Notes: generated from the sequence alone by a model not told the origin. Counted from the first letter of the stretch, positions 25,401 through 48,530 are shown. The stretch: DNA of 64,000 nucleotides from Trematomus loennbergii (GCA_012861695.1 JAAOOA010000026.1:23024080-23088079); one strand, 5' to 3'. Numbers and translations: made by a program.

Positions 25401-26413
25401 ATGATAGCTATGTGATTAACATGATGATTCAGCCTCTATGGAGATAGACATATGACAAGCATGCTCATTTCTGACGTGGAGCTAATCTGAAGTAAACATT
25501 GAAGACTGCTTTCTATTCCTCCATCTTGTGACTGTGTAACTCCCTCTCTTGGATATCAGCATGTGAAGGACACGGTTTGAGATTTTGAGGAAAAAGTCAG
25601 GATTTTGAGTAAAAAGTCAGGATTTTGTGAAAAAGTCAGAATTTAGAGATTTTGAGAAAAAATACATAATTTGAGAGAAAGTTTAAAAAAAAAATGATTT
25701 GAGAAAAAAGTCAGAATTTAGAGATTTTGAGAGAAAGTCAGAATTTTGAGATTTTGAGAGAAAGTCAGAATTTTGAGAGAAAGTCAGAATTTTTAGATTT
25801 TAAGGAAAAAGTAAGATTTTGAGAAAAAAAGTCAGGATTTTGAGAGAAAATCTGAATTTTGAGAGAAAACTCAGTAGGCCTATTTTGTAGATGACAGGAT
25901 GTATGATTACCTACAAGAACCGGTAGTCCTCCATCTTGTGACTGTGTAACTCCCTCTCTTGGATATCAGCATGTGAAGGACACTGTTCAGGAACTAGCTG
26001 ATGCTCTGTATGTGATGACTACTTACATTCTGGAGAGGATCACAAATACATGGATCCTGAGATTGAAGCTCAAGCCGACGACCAGTGATATTTTTCTAAC
26101 AATGATCTTATCTCGTGTCCTCAGGGTGATAAAGACGCAGGACCCGGCCAACCTCTCCCTGCTCAGTTTCGGCGAGGTGTTTTCGCTCCTCTTCGACAAC
26201 CACTTCCTGTACGTGATGGACCTGAGGACGGAGGCCATCTCGGGCCGCTGGCCGCTCCCCGCCTACAGGAAGTCCAAACGGGGGTCCAGCTTCCTGCCCG
26301 GCGTCACCTCCTGGCTCAACGGCCTGGACGGGGACAATGACTCTGGACTGGTGTTCGCCACCAGCATGCCGGACCATAGCATTCACTTAGTTATGTGGAA
26401 GGAGAACGGATAG
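18818..26413 (+). CDS. fbxw2: F-box/WD repeat-containing protein 2 (whole gene, 7 coding exons)
   Basis: Substrate-recognition subunit of an SCF (SKP1-CUL1-F-box) E3 ubiquitin ligase. The seven coding exons are 18818-19084, 20185-20404, 21818-22012, 22952-23085, 24293-24379, 24489-24658 and 26125-26413, all with AG/GT borders. An F-box (about residues 54-100, [15 protein letters not shown] then [10 protein letters not shown]) is followed by WD40 blades with WD dipeptides (AKLWDV, VKVWAL) and GHT caps. Counting three apparently missing bases in the second coding exon, the product is 454 residues, the length of the human protein, and the similarity is continuous. Intron phases are preserved. 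The three losses break the frame as given; I attribute them to sequencing because every other exon is clean. It is convergent with RALGPS1. Confidence 0.95.
19431..19492 (+). repeat. Homopolymer of 62 G
   Basis: Sixty-two consecutive G. The sister MITE copy has only seven G at the matching place (62,222-62,228). This is either a real expansion with quadruplex potential or a base-calling or assembly artefact. Confidence 0.7.
19655..20128. repeat. Minisatellite, 37-bp unit, about 12-13 copies
   Basis: The unit reads GAGGGGACACATGTTGATGT followed by AGAAGAGACATGAAGAA. Copies vary by small indels and a T/G change (ATGTTGATG or ATGGTGATG). The long - strand open frames rich in [13 protein letters not shown] are translations of this repeat. 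The same unit occurs about four times at 62,398-62,546. Confidence 0.9.
20185..20404 (+). CDS. fbxw2: fbxw2 coding exon 2, with three single-base losses
   Basis: Begins [20 protein letters not shown] and ends in KDGLLCT before the GTACGC donor. Family alignment shows one base missing at about 20,263-20,270 (before the HW pair), one in the G run at 20,275-20,279 and one at about 20,371-20,375 (GCCTC where GCCCTC is expected). The exon is 220 nt where the phase and the human exon require 223, exactly three short. As given, the frame breaks three times. Confidence 0.92.
20405..21420. other. fbxw2 intron, no repeat recognised
   Basis: Noncoding. A 14-bp phrase GGGTCATCTGCGAC is repeated in tandem with a short offset near 20,943. 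No other structure was recognised. Confidence 0.4.
21421..21725 (-). repeat. Retroelement 3'-end fragment (family B), copy 1
   Basis: Read on the - strand it has the landmark TGTTGCATTGTTGGAGAAGC and ends in TGACAATAAAGAACCTTG. Three other copies are at 24,717-24,990, 33,085-33,235 and 60,785-61,035. An AATAAA near the end and a TATATAC-AAGT block are shared by all. Confidence 0.6.
21745..21800. repeat. ATCACATC microsatellite
   Basis: Short array of ATCACATC and TGATCACA units just upstream of an fbxw2 splice acceptor. Confidence 0.8.
21818..22012 (+). CDS. fbxw2: fbxw2 coding exon 3 (WD40 blades)
   Basis: Opens in phase with [17 protein letters not shown] and closes FRGHTGA|V at a GTAGAA donor. 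The frame stays open, but in the middle GPSTTTIA replaces the family GSFDNT(V/I)A. This is explained by one lost T and one gained A about 13 bases apart (21,931-21,945), so a compensated double indel changes about five residues. Confidence 0.93.
22095..22420 (+). repeat. Dispersed repeat, copy 3
   Basis: Shares with 2,980-4,620 the order GGTGCAGGAATGAGTC, TCTGTGGTTAGCAC, GGCGGTTGCTTACAAGTG, GGAGATTATCCTGCCG and GAGGGATCC-TGCAATGCTAACTT. It has no foldback insertion. Confidence 0.5.
22455..22818 (+). repeat. Retroelement 3'-end fragment, copy 2
   Basis: Similar to 605-1,035, with TGTGCAATATATAC phrases, a CTGTAACAATGTAAGTGTC block and the end GTGGGACGAATAAAGGTATT. A TGTGCAATA segment of about 60 bp is duplicated inside (22,513 and 22,590). 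Confidence 0.6.
22952..23085 (+). CDS. fbxw2: fbxw2 coding exon 4 (WD40 blade)
   Basis: Codes [20 protein letters not shown] then [21 protein letters not shown] and ends VTK before GTCAGG. It is nearly identical to the human exon and has no indel. Length 134 nt, entering in phase 1 and leaving in phase 0. Confidence 0.96.
23399..23555. mobile_element. Short foldback MITE, CCGGACACACCAAGC ends
   Basis: CCGGACACACCAAGC at 23,401 is matched by GCTTGGTGTGTCC at 23,540-23,552. About 155 bp, noncoding, in an fbxw2 intron. Confidence 0.6.
23642..24035. mobile_element. MITE with perfect 23-bp terminal inverted repeats
   Basis: The first 23 bp (GGCCGTTTCTCAATCGCGAG plus GAT) are the exact reverse complement of 24,013-24,035. 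Inside, TTGGCTTCCAAGCC and CTTGCCAAGCTTC words add further inverse repeats. No transposase is encoded; the three overlapping open frames are noncoding. Confidence 0.8.
24293..24379 (+). CDS. fbxw2: fbxw2 coding exon 5
   Basis: Codes [20 protein letters not shown] then LSVDKYEIK, 29 codons in phase 0, between a poly-C acceptor tract and GTAAGG. Clean alignment with human [20 protein letters not shown]. Confidence 0.95.
24489..24658 (+). CDS. fbxw2: fbxw2 coding exon 6
   Basis: Codes [20 protein letters not shown] and further to [11 protein letters not shown], ending two bases into an Arg codon at GTAGGA. The [14 protein letters not shown] segment is characteristic of FBXW2. No indel. Confidence 0.95.
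24717..24990 (-). repeat. Retroelement 3'-end fragment (family B), copy 2
   Basis: On the - strand it carries GTTGGAGGAGCCTGTGACCT and ends TGACAATAAACTTGAATC. It lies directly downstream of an fbxw2 donor site. Confidence 0.6.
24991..25350. other. fbxw2 intron, AT-rich, nothing recognised
   Basis: No coding or repeat signal beyond AATAAAGTTCCATCTTATCT at about 25,260, which again resembles a retroelement tail. Confidence 0.35.
25355..25982. repeat. Direct duplication flanking a GATTTTGAGA minisatellite
   Basis: TGACAGGATGTATGATTACC (about 25,352 and 25,892) and the longer block starting CCTCCATCTTGTGACTGTGT and ending CAGCATGTGAAGGACAC (about 25,520-25,572 and 25,930-25,982) occur twice in the same order. 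Between them, 25,576-25,872, lies an array of GATTTTGAGAGAAAGTCAGA units of variable length. The whole lies in the last fbxw2 intron. Confidence 0.8.
26125..26413 (+). CDS. fbxw2: fbxw2 last coding exon
   Basis: Enters one base into a codon (AG|G GTG ATA AAG) and ends in [16 protein letters not shown] and a TAG at 26,411. [16 protein letters not shown] and [10 protein letters not shown] match the human C terminus. The open frame extends upstream to 25,973 only by chance through intron sequence. Confidence 0.96.
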
Positions 26414-26830
26414 AAGCCACTTGAATATACAGACTGCTAGGACCAGAGTGTGTGCTCTGAGATACGAACCTACAACATGCATGGACCAAAGCATTTCGTT
26501 TTTATCGGTTTCTTCCTCTACACACAGACTCACACATCGAAGGAAGGGAAGGAAACTGGATCTGATGGGCTCCTTGTAGGTCTTCTAAACTTGGACGATA
26601 AATCGGCACCAACAAAACCTAAATTCCAAAATAAACCACACTTTAATTCTAATGTAAAAGATTTTAAGCGTAACTGTTTCTGGCAGATTGTGCGGGGAGA
26701 ATAATCTGAAGCTGACTCATGGTTTAGTCATTTAGGATTTTTTTTATCAGGATGAGACACGTTCGTTAACATCTTTTAAAGAAAATCAGAATGCCTTAAA
26801 CACAGTTACTGTAAATAAAGGAGACCACTT
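26414..26830 (+). other. fbxw2: fbxw2 3' untranslated region, probable
   Basis: An AATAAA at 26,814-26,819 is the first canonical signal after the stop codon. A second possible signal is the AATAAA near 27,706, so a longer alternative end is possible. Confidence 0.5.
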
Positions 26831-27796
26831 CCTTTGCCATCAGATTTTGACCCTAAGGTAAAAAATCATCACGGTTTTCTTTTCTTCCAGAGGAGCCCGA
26901 GGACGCTGTGTTCTGATTGGTGTCGAGTGGTGTGGTACATTGTCGTGTACCATGTGAAATATTGTGAGGTCCACTGAATACACTTTTCTACGGGACTGGT
27001 TTCAGTGTCGGCTTGAGAAATGTGACGTGCCTTTTTCAGTTCCTTTGATGTTACAAAGTAGGATTCCTACCCTGCGTTGTAAATCTTTAAGTTGATTTTT
27101 TCACACTTACTGTGCTCTAACAGTCTGAGATGTCTGTAATTTTATAGTTATCTACCTGACACGACTCGCAAATTGCTTTTATGAATCATCGACTTGTGTA
27201 AAGCATCAGGTTTTATTTTTCTAAGCTGAGGACTTGGCGAGCGTTTGGTTCTCTGCAAAACAGACGATTTTAGACTTGGATGAGTGGATTTTCTGGCACG
27301 ACAAAGAAACTGTGAGCACGCCTCGTCCTGTGCATCGACATGTCACAATTCTTTTTTTCCTGCTTCTACTAAACTCAAACTCCACAGGGTTTCCCCAGAG
27401 AGTGTGTGTTGATGTCTTCCTTTGCATCTGGCAGATCAACGCGGATCGAACCGTCCACCAAACCTCAGAACTTTGTCCTGAACACAGACAGTAACACACA
27501 GACGTAGGCCTACAGACTGTTCGTGGGGTTAGGTTTTCAAATCTAATTAAAAACACCACCAATATTATATTCTCCTCTGTTTTCTGACCATTGCACCACA
27601 TTATATTCTGTTATATACAATCCCTGCAGTGCATTGTTCCCCGTCACGTGCAACAGCTCGATGTTAGGATGGAGTTCAGTCTCTGATTCCGTAAGTACAC
27701 TGGTTTAATAAATTGGCATGTATGTTTTTAGGTGTTTTACACTAATCTATGCCTTTTGGATTTACTTTAACACTTCTGTTTTATGGGTACGGTTCA
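26831..27796. other. Intergenic or distal 3' UTR, no gene recognised
   Basis: No coding similarity. Overlapping open frames on opposite strands at 27,221-27,601 show no recognisable family. Confidence 0.35.
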
Positions 27797-28045
27797 AACC
27801 CTCCTGTTGTCTTCGGTCAAATCTGACCGATTTACTACTTTCATCAATCATAACTTTTTTGTTTTACATTCGATTGCATTAAGGCTTTATGATATCCTTC
27901 ACAGTAGACATTTGAACATATAAAATTGCTGATCACCACTTTCATTGGATTTTGGATGATTTAGTCAACTTTGTAACATCCATGGTGTTCCCGCTCAAAA
28001 AATGACCGCCATAAAGAAAAGGAATTAGTAACCATCCGCATCAGA

Positions 28046-28085
<40 letters not shown>

Positions 28086-28513
28086 GATGTGTCCCCCCCC
28101 TTATGTGCCCAATCACCTGGCACGCACAAAAACACACACACAGAACCATTTGACACATGTCCCGCTCTTATGTGCCCATCCCCCACATGGATCACACCTG
28201 GCACACAAAAAACACACAAACTCACACACAGAACAATTTGATACATTTCCCGCTCTTATGTGCCCATCCCCCCACATGGATCACACCTGGCACACGCAAT
28301 ACATGTTCAGTGTCTATTCTTTGTATGTTTACTGCAGTTTTCATGTATACCAGTAGTCTGATACAATATGTACAGTTTGAAAGGGTGTTAAATGAAATTT
28401 GGTGATGATTAATGGTTTTTGTGTTAATGTAATAGCAGTTAAAACAGGACCGGTCAAATTTGACCGCGAACACCAAAGTAAGGGGGGGGACACGAAGACA
28501 ATAGGAGGGTTAA
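27797..28513. mobile_element. piggyBac-like MITE with AACCCTCCTGTTGTCTTCG ends
   Basis: The left end AACCCTCCTGTTGTCTTCG (27,797) is matched by CGAAGACAATAGGAGGGTT (28,494), followed by AA so that TTAA closes the right side. GGTCAAATCTGACC and GGTCAAATTTGACC lie just inside both ends. A TTAA border suggests a piggyBac-mobilised element. Inside, 28,085-28,300 holds about three tandem units of roughly 86 bp containing CACATGGATCACACCTGGCA. Confidence 0.65.
28055..28081. repeat. (CA)n microsatellite
   Basis: About 13 CA units inside the piggyBac-like MITE, next to its internal VNTR. Confidence 0.95.
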
Positions 28514-28689
28514 ATAAAAGCAGGCTATAAAAAAGGGTGACAACATACAGTAAGTCATAAGAGGTAAGATTCACTTTTTCTTGTTTATCTCGTTTGATAG
28601 GAGGTATGCTCTCATATTAAGGAATGTATATAATCTCATACTTTGAATTATTATTATCCAATACATAAAACAGTCATCGTACTCTGCTG

Positions 28690-29215
28690 GGACTAGAGGT
28701 GGGGAAAGTACTCAGATCTTGTGCTTGAGTAAAAGTAGAAGTACTCAGATCTTGTGCTTGAGTAAAAGTAGAAGTACTCAGATCTTGTGCTTAAGTAAAA
28801 GTAGAAGTACTCAGATCTTGTGCTTGAGTAAAAGTAGAAGTACTCAGATCTTGTAATTGAGTGAAAGTAGAAGTACTCAGATCTTTACTTGAGTAAAAGT
28901 AGAAGTACTCAGATCTTGTACTTGAGTAAAAGTAGAAGTACTCAGATCTTGTAATTGAGTAAAGTAGAAGTACTCAGATCTTGTACTTGAGTAAAAGTAG
29001 AAGTACTCAGATCTTGTAATTGAGTGAAAGTAGAAGTACTCAGATCTTGTACTATAGTAAAAGTAGAAGTACTCGGGTCTTGTTCTTGATAAAAAAAAAG
29101 TACCAGAGTGTAGGAATACTCTGTTACAGTAAAAGTCCTGCAATCAAAATGTTATTCAAGTAAAAGTATTATCATCAAAATATACTTAAAGTATCAAAAC
29201 TACCACTGACTGGGA
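28690..29215. mobile_element. hAT-like MITE copy with internal minisatellite
   Basis: Begins with AGAGGTGGGGAAAGTACTC. Units with GTACTCAGATCTTGT and TTGAGTAAAAGTAGAA (about 32 bp) are repeated about 12 times up to 29,100. It then continues with AGTGTAGGAATACTCTGTTA and ATTATCATCAAAATATACTT of the TACTTGAGTAAAAGTAC family. The - strand RSEYFYFYSST open frame is a repeat translation. Confidence 0.8.
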
Positions 29216-30351
29216 CCTAAAAACGTAATATACGTGATACAGTTTATACTGGACAGATAAAATAATTTGAATTTCACTTCAGAGTCTTAAGATATTAAAC
29301 AAGCATGTGCTACAACCCAACATGTTCAAAGTTTCTTTAATTATACATATTTACTGAAGTGGTAGTCTTCAAATAGCGTGTGAAATAAAAAACGTTGAAT
29401 AAAGTGTACATCAACAGCAAAGTGACATGACGGCAACATGTTTGATTACACTCATCGTAAAAGTAATGCAGTAATATCCATCAATGCAGTACACCTTGTT
29501 CAGCTCGTCTGCAATAATAAAATAGTACAATACTTAATAAAAACCAAAACACAGGCTCAGTAATGCACAGGTGATGAGTGTAACGTGTGCACATTTTATG
29601 GTCTATTTTACTGGATGAAAATGGTATTCTACTTTCACAATGTGCTGTGGTTTAAAAAGGACCACATGGTGTGTTTTCTCCCCAGCAACCATTAGTTTCC
29701 ATTGCTTGTTTAAAATTAATTAGCAAAGACTTTTTCGGGTTATGCAATTCCATTTTCTGCAATTTATACCCTTCATACACACTCAAAATAAATCAAAATA
29801 GGCGAGTTTCAGCGGTCTGCTAATGGACTTTCCGAAATGAGCTGTTCTATAAATGATATGACTTGCATTGAATGGGCTTAATCACAGCTGTGGTCCTCTT
29901 CATATTAAACAGAGCCTTCATGACTGAATCACACAACATTTGGACTAGTTGAAGAAATGTTAAAAATAGTCCACATTTTTTTTTTTTAAGTCAAGGTCAA
30001 TACATGAATGAAAAACATCAAAATTATGAAATTCTTTACAACATGATTACACTTGACAAGTACTGTAATTGTTTCTCAATCTTCTTTTGCCACTTTTTGC
30101 AATATTTTAAATAAATGACTGACAGTTACAACAGGGAAACATTAGAAATATGGCATTAGTGAATTAGTTCTGCTCCATTGAAATGTTTCTACTCTTAAAG
30201 GACCGTTCAGGTTTATCACAACTGGGATCTTTGCTTCATATCATCAGATAGATTGGAAACAAACCAACATATTAATCAGATTATCTTGAACCCCTTTGTT
30301 TCAAGATGCATAATTAAAGGTTGTTAAATTCATCGTTTTACAGGAAAAATC
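29216..30351. other. No gene recognised
   Basis: AT-rich DNA between the FBXW2 and RALGPS1 3' ends; nothing definable seen. Confidence 0.4.
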
Positions 30352-30660
30352 TTAAAGGCCCTATTTCTAGTTTCATATCGGTATGTAGCGCCTCTTCTGT
30401 GACATGTCTCCGTGCTTTAATGTTTAAAAAGCTCTTTATTTCTCTCATACCTGTACCTCTTTTCACCCTCCGTCTGAAACCAGGGCCCAGTCTGCTCTGA
30501 TTGGTTAGCTGGCCGGCTCTGTTGTGATGGTCAACCTCTTAGATATATCCCGCCCCCTTCGCCTTTCACTTATGTGTTGGAGCGCTAGCCAATATTAGTG
30601 AGAGTGTTACAAAAGATGTCACCACTCTCTCTCTCTCTCTCTCTCTGTAATTTGTGACCA
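30352..30660. mobile_element. TTAA-type MITE (TTAAAGGCCCTATT family), copy 1
   Basis: Shares with 48,531-49,068 the start TTAAAGG-CCCTATT, the block GACATGTCTCCGTGCTTTAA and the block GATTGGTTAGCTGGCCGGCT. A (CT)n run lies at about 30,628-30,645. The right terminus is unclear here. Confidence 0.6.
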
Positions 30661-31726
30661 TAACAAAGTCCAAACTTCTTCAAAAAAATCTGAGTTGTGA
30701 TAAACAATTATCCTTCAAATAAATTCAATGCTGCTTCTGAAGCAGGTTATTTACCAACGTCTTCCCTCATTCCTTCATTTTGAGTTTCAAACAAAGTGTT
30801 AGATTGGTGAATCGAATATAATGTTTCCCTTTTATGGCCAACTGTCAAAAAATAAACTCTTTTACAAATAAAAACAGTATTTACACCCACCCAAAGTGTT
30901 GTACTTCATTGCTTAGAAACAGCTGGCTCCTCTGATTGGCTACTGATTGTAATGATCACCTGGTGTTGAGATTTGTTCTGTAGAAAATGTGACTCGTTGC
31001 TATTTTTGTAAACCTTGTTGAACAGGAGGACTACCAGCTGAGGTAGCGGGGGGGGGGGGTGACCTTCAGGCTCTAAAAGCCCTCTTCATGCTTCCCTAGT
31101 GTTTACGTACGACTACTAATTCTACGATTTAGGAACATGTTCAGTCTGTAAGTCACAGGGCTGAAGGTGATGAAGACTCCTCTCTGTCCTCTGCTCTTCC
31201 ACCGTGGTGATAATAAAACCGTCACATTTTCCGTCGGTTCACAAGTTTGGGATGCGTGTCTTTGTCCCGGTATGATGAAATGCAGAAATAGATTCACAAA
31301 TGTAACCACTCGATTAAAAGTGGTAAGGGGTTTCTGTGTTAAAACCCCCGAGCTCCATGGAGAGGCTGTATAACACTGGTCTGCTCCTCATCCTCCCCCA
31401 AACAGAAACCCAACATGGGCCAAAAAACATACGCTGTTCACATGTTTTAAGCAGCATAACAAAGTCCTCCATTCACTCAATTTGTCCACAGTTCACATTT
31501 CATTTAGTCCTGGTAAAGAAAGAAAGCAGGTGTTGGCGTACACAGTCACTTATTCAGTTTAAGAGCTTCTTCATCACTTCTTCATCACTTCTTCATCACT
31601 TCTTCATCACTTCTTCATCACTTCTTCATCACTTCTTCATCTCTCCACTGGGGTCCATGTTTGAGTCTCTGCTTCCCAAACCCCATGAGTTTGGCACATT
31701 AACGTCCCGCTGGTTGGAGTCTGCTC
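30661..31726 (-). other. ralgps1: Probable ralgps1 3' untranslated region and flank
   Basis: Lies directly downstream of the ralgps1 stop on the - strand. I cannot fix the polyadenylation site. An 11-bp array (TTCTTCATCAC, seven copies, 31,567-31,641) is present, and a poly-G run is at about 31,050. The + strand open frames have no recognisable similarity. Confidence 0.35.
31567..31641. repeat. Minisatellite, 11-bp unit TTCTTCATCAC, about 7 copies
   Basis: Almost perfect tandem array in the presumed ralgps1 3' UTR. In the transcript it would read as GTGATGAAGAA repeats. Confidence 0.9.
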
Positions 31727-42687
<10,961 letters not shown>

Positions 42688-45499
42688 CTGCAGGAGACAA
42701 GACACAACATCCTTAACAATCCTGACACGAGCTTTGCTTTGACAAAGTGCTCACTTATGCAATGAAGTTCTGAAGACGAGAGCAATGAATCAAATGTAAA
42801 CACACCCATTCATTTTAATGACAGAACATCTGGATTTGGGAGACGTTACGCACACACTGACACACATTGTTATTGTTACACACTGGGGCTTTCATGATTC
42901 AAATGAGCAACAGCAGATCAGTGATGTATGAATAAACAGAGCAAGCTTGTAAGTCATACAGGTATGTATAATACTGAACATCTGTAATACATATACTTGT
43001 GGATACTTTTTTTGTGTGAAAAGATCTTCATGCTGAAGGGTTGCATGTCTGATTTTGTGTGTCTAATACCAGAACAGGAGGAAAAACCACACAAACACAT
43101 CAAATGTATCGTGTTGTAAAAACAACCTGGAAAACATCACTTTAGTCTCACACTTTCCTATAATTTGTCTTAATTACTGTGTATAAACAGTTACTAAATA
43201 CCAGACTGGAAACTCACTCTGAGCCTCACCGGGGCGAACCACACTTTTTGAATAAATAAACACAGAATATGAAGTTACACACCAAATGGTTTTGTAAAAT
43301 GTCCAACATATTACCGTTAACAGCACATGACTAAAACTATGATTTAAGATTTTTGCATAGATGAACTCATTCTGTACGAGTTGGTCGGACATCTGCATTT
43401 ACAGTACACGTTTCCTTTGGCAGGATTACAAGTCAAATTAGAAATCAGACCTGGTTTTCCAAGGATACTTTTGGTTAGCTGTACTCCAGTCCAGAGGGAG
43501 CTGTTCATACATCAGAAGCTGTTTAGTAACTGGCAGGCAAAATATGTTTAGCAGTGATCTAACAATTAACAGCTTGCTGGCTAACAGCTTTCTCACACCA
43601 AAACATGGATGAATCCTATTTCTCATGTTCAAGCGAGACAAAAGGCTTCACAGACTCTCACTCGCCCACACATTATTCTGAGTTTGAACACTACACCATC
43701 TTGGTTTCTGCATGGTCCCATGTGTTGAAATTGCTGCAGGGCTAATTAAGCATAACGGTGTAACTTTAGCTGCCATTATCACAGAGACTCCAGAACTAGA
43801 GTGGTTACTTCCAGTGACTGCTTACAGAGACAATGAAGTAAAGATATGCATTGAAGAAGGATTCATTTATATGAATGGGTTTCAATTTGTGGTTGTGTGA
43901 TCGCTTTACCTTGCTCACTCGTTTTGAATTCATGTTTTTGTAGTTGTGTGTGAGTTTTGTGAGAAATCCTAAGCTCTGCGCCCTACAGTACACTGTAAAC
44001 CCACCCCTTTTCATAACTCACAAACCATATATTGTTGACATTTACAGAAGCAATCATAGCTCCATCTATGTGCGTCCTTGCATGCATGCACACACGTGGA
44101 TGAAGTGATTGTGAAATGTGCGCTTGTTTTATATTTCATTCCGTTTTGCTTCGGTTTAAACTTTATTACAGACGCATCATTACTGACTGATGCATAATCA
44201 TTGTTAGCTGAAGTTTCAATGGTAGTAGACTATTCCACTTGAGAGCCAGGCTCCTTCTGATGCAGTTTATCAGATAATAAAATGACACTTATCTGACACT
44301 TATCCAAAGCGACTGACAGTAAGTGCAATAAACCATAATGATTCAAACTAAGGACATCAAGACAAGCAAGACCAGAATTTTGCTGGTGCATAGGTTGAAC
44401 TCTTAAGTTCTTAAGTCATTAAAATGTGTAATTGCCAAGGTACAAGCTATAAGGTACTCAATAATTAATCAATAGATTCAGTTTGTTTCTCTGTGGGAAT
44501 CTCCAACTGTGTGCGTTCAGTTTGATAAGTAGAGAGCAGATGTAGAAGCCCTACAGACCCATATCTCCCAAACAGGGAATACGTTATTGCAATTGTAAAT
44601 CATGTTTGGGACAAAACACCCAGCAGCTGTCACCAAGACATGATGCTAAAATGTGTAAGAATGTACAGTGGGAGCACAAGTTACAAAGGCCTCTCCTGGC
44701 TTATGGAAACTAGGAAACACACACCTACAGTACAGGGCTCCTTTTAACATTTACCAAGACTTTACTGTGCACAAGGCTACCATAAGCTGAGGTTGATTTA
44801 ACTGAACATTTAACAGGAGGTAAGAGATGTAGGAATCCTAAGTGGGCAGTATGTATTGGCTCCAGATCACTGAGCTTCTCTGGTGAAATACCCATTACCT
44901 CAGTTCTTCCATTAGGCAGTGCATGTCTCATGTGGTGGTAACCATGCACTGGAGAACATTATTACAATATCCACTCATGCATCATTATGATTTAAATGGA
45001 GCACTGGCAGAGTTTAAGTCTACACAAGTACCAACTGCATGTTAATCAATATCAGCTGTAGATGGTTGGTGGGCCACACACGTAGAATGAACTAAGTAAA
45101 AAAGGTCTAAATAGGTGTCTGTTATAATGCCTTTAAGTTAAGCTGGAGGGCTGGATTACCAACACGTCAATATGGTACCCAATGTTGAAGCCCTGTGTTG
45201 TGAATGGGCCTTTTGTCAAGGCCTAGTTTAAAAACTTAATTACTGTTTTTTAATATCCCTTTCCTCTGCGCAGCCTTCCTGTCTTGGGCTGAGCATTATT
45301 CATGCCAGTTTTTAAAGGTTTCCAGTCAGGATGCATTCCATTGAGATAAACAAGATGTTTTTTGTATAAGAACTTGGCAAGGATATTCACTTTACTAAGT
45401 TTCCTTAAGAAATTCAGCTATTTCTGAGCTATATTCACCAAGATGGAGATGTGTGATGATCAGTTTGGCAGTAAGTCGTTCTCTGAACACCTCTCTGAA
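42688..45499. other. ralgps1 intron, mostly featureless
   Basis: No coding sequence recognised. At 44,279-44,400 the phrase CTTATCCAAAGCGACTGACA and AAGTGCAATAAACCATAATG look like a decayed UnaL2-type LINE tail on the - strand. Confidence 0.4.
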
Positions 45500-45665
45500 A
45501 GGTTGTTTATTTCCTCTCAATGATGGTAGTGTCATCTGAAATGTTGCAAGGATTCTCTTCATGTTGAGAGCTGCAGTCATGTGTGCACAGTGTAAACACG
45601 AAGGGTCCGAGTACATAGCCCTGAGGGACTCCGGTGTTCAACACTTTAGTGGAAGAATCTCAATA
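45500..45665 (-). pseudogene. Non-LTR retrotransposon reverse transcriptase fragment
   Basis: Translated on the - strand, DSSTKVLNTGVPQGYVLGPF at about 45,600-45,655 matches the reverse transcriptase block usually written NTG-PQG-VLSP. About 80 nt further, THDCSS-ISDDTTII (45,528-45,539 codes SDDT) corresponds to the FADDT catalytic block, with the first residues changed. A stop codon and frame changes show that it is a dead fragment. Confidence 0.6.
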
Positions 45666-46575
45666 AAACTGCTAATTTTCACACATGTCAGTTATCCTTT
45701 AAGTCCAAGGAAGAACGCCAAGTATACTTAACAGAAAGACATCTGCAGAGGCACGAAGCCAGTTTGAGTCATCAACTTGAGAATGGATTTAAGACGTTTA
45801 AGCTTCTTGATCTGGGTCATATGAGGGAAGAAATTAGTTGTCAGTCCATCATTTAACTTTAAACGTACATTTATTGATCCCATTGCGTCCACTTGGAGTT
45901 AACTTCCACATTGGCCAGCTCATAACAATAAACTCAAACACGAAAATGGAGTTTCACACTTGTTAAATACCAGTAAATACTTTATCACCCCATGTATTAA
46001 TATCTACTCTTGTAAAACATTATGGCTAGCAGGCCTTGTTCATTCCATAAGCATGTGTTTCCATTGGACTCTCTTCAGACAGCAGTTTTACAATCATTTC
46101 TCGCTTATTTCATCTCAGTCTGGTGGTATCCCATAATTATGTTCTCACTATAATCCTGCGGTTTCTTTTCTTTTTTTTTGAAGGAAAAAAGGCTACTGAT
46201 CTGTTCCCAAAGCAGCCTTAAACGAAATCCACCCATGCTTTGTATTTTGATCCACAAACAAAGGCAAGAACAGACATGGTTCAAGGGAGACAATTTTCTC
46301 TTAGAGTGATTACTAGACTTTTTTTTTATTGTCTGGACATGTTTAAGTGGATACGTCAGAAATGAAGCTGGGATACGATGTGGAAGATGGAGAAAGAAAT
46401 AGCATTTTAATAGGGCTTTGGAAAAGACCAGGTGGGGATGCTGGGAATGTGCGGTCATAAAATTCACGGGACTCCAATAAACTGATGAGCCATACTGCAC
46501 CTGTGAAAACTGTTGAAGTACGGTAAAGAAAAGGGTTAATATAAATGTAATTGGTATATTTGACTGGAGGTGTAC
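45666..46575. other. ralgps1 intron, nothing certain
   Basis: Possibly more of the decayed LINE on the - strand. The 131-codon - strand frame at 46,105-46,500 has no recognisable family. Confidence 0.35.
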
Positions 46576-48319
<1,744 letters not shown>

Positions 48320-48440
48320 GCTGCCCTCTAGAACGTTTTTGATACTGTCGATCATAAAATCATACTCAACAAGCTACAGTCCATAGGTCTGAATGAAATA
48401 GCCATCTCATGTTATTCATTTACAAAGCGTGTCTGCTTCC
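48320..48440 (+). pseudogene. LINE reverse transcriptase fragment (FDTVDH block)
   Basis: From about 48,337 the + strand reads FDTVDHKIILNKLQSIGLNE, the block usually found as AFDTVDH-ILL-KL at the start of the reverse transcriptase fingers. The frame is open for only a few dozen codons. It may or may not belong to the same element as the fragment at 45.5 kb, which is on the other strand. Confidence 0.5.
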
Positions 48441-48530
48441 AAACAATCTTACATTGGTTCTTTCATTGAAATAACGACAGTAATGAAGTGCGCTAATGCG
48501 GTAGAAGTGGTTTCAGGTACTATGCACCTT

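Noticed and set aside
25973..26124. An alternative upstream start for the last FBXW2 exon
   Set aside because: The in-frame extension is intron sequence; the AG|G acceptor at 26,124 fits the family alignment and phase.
18818..26413. FBXW2 as a pseudogene because of frame breaks
   Set aside because: All splice sites are intact, five of seven exons are clean, and length deficits match homopolymer losses; sequencing error is the better explanation.
46105..46500. 131-codon open frame on the - strand
   Set aside because: Low-complexity lysine-rich end, no recognisable domain; probably LINE debris or chance.
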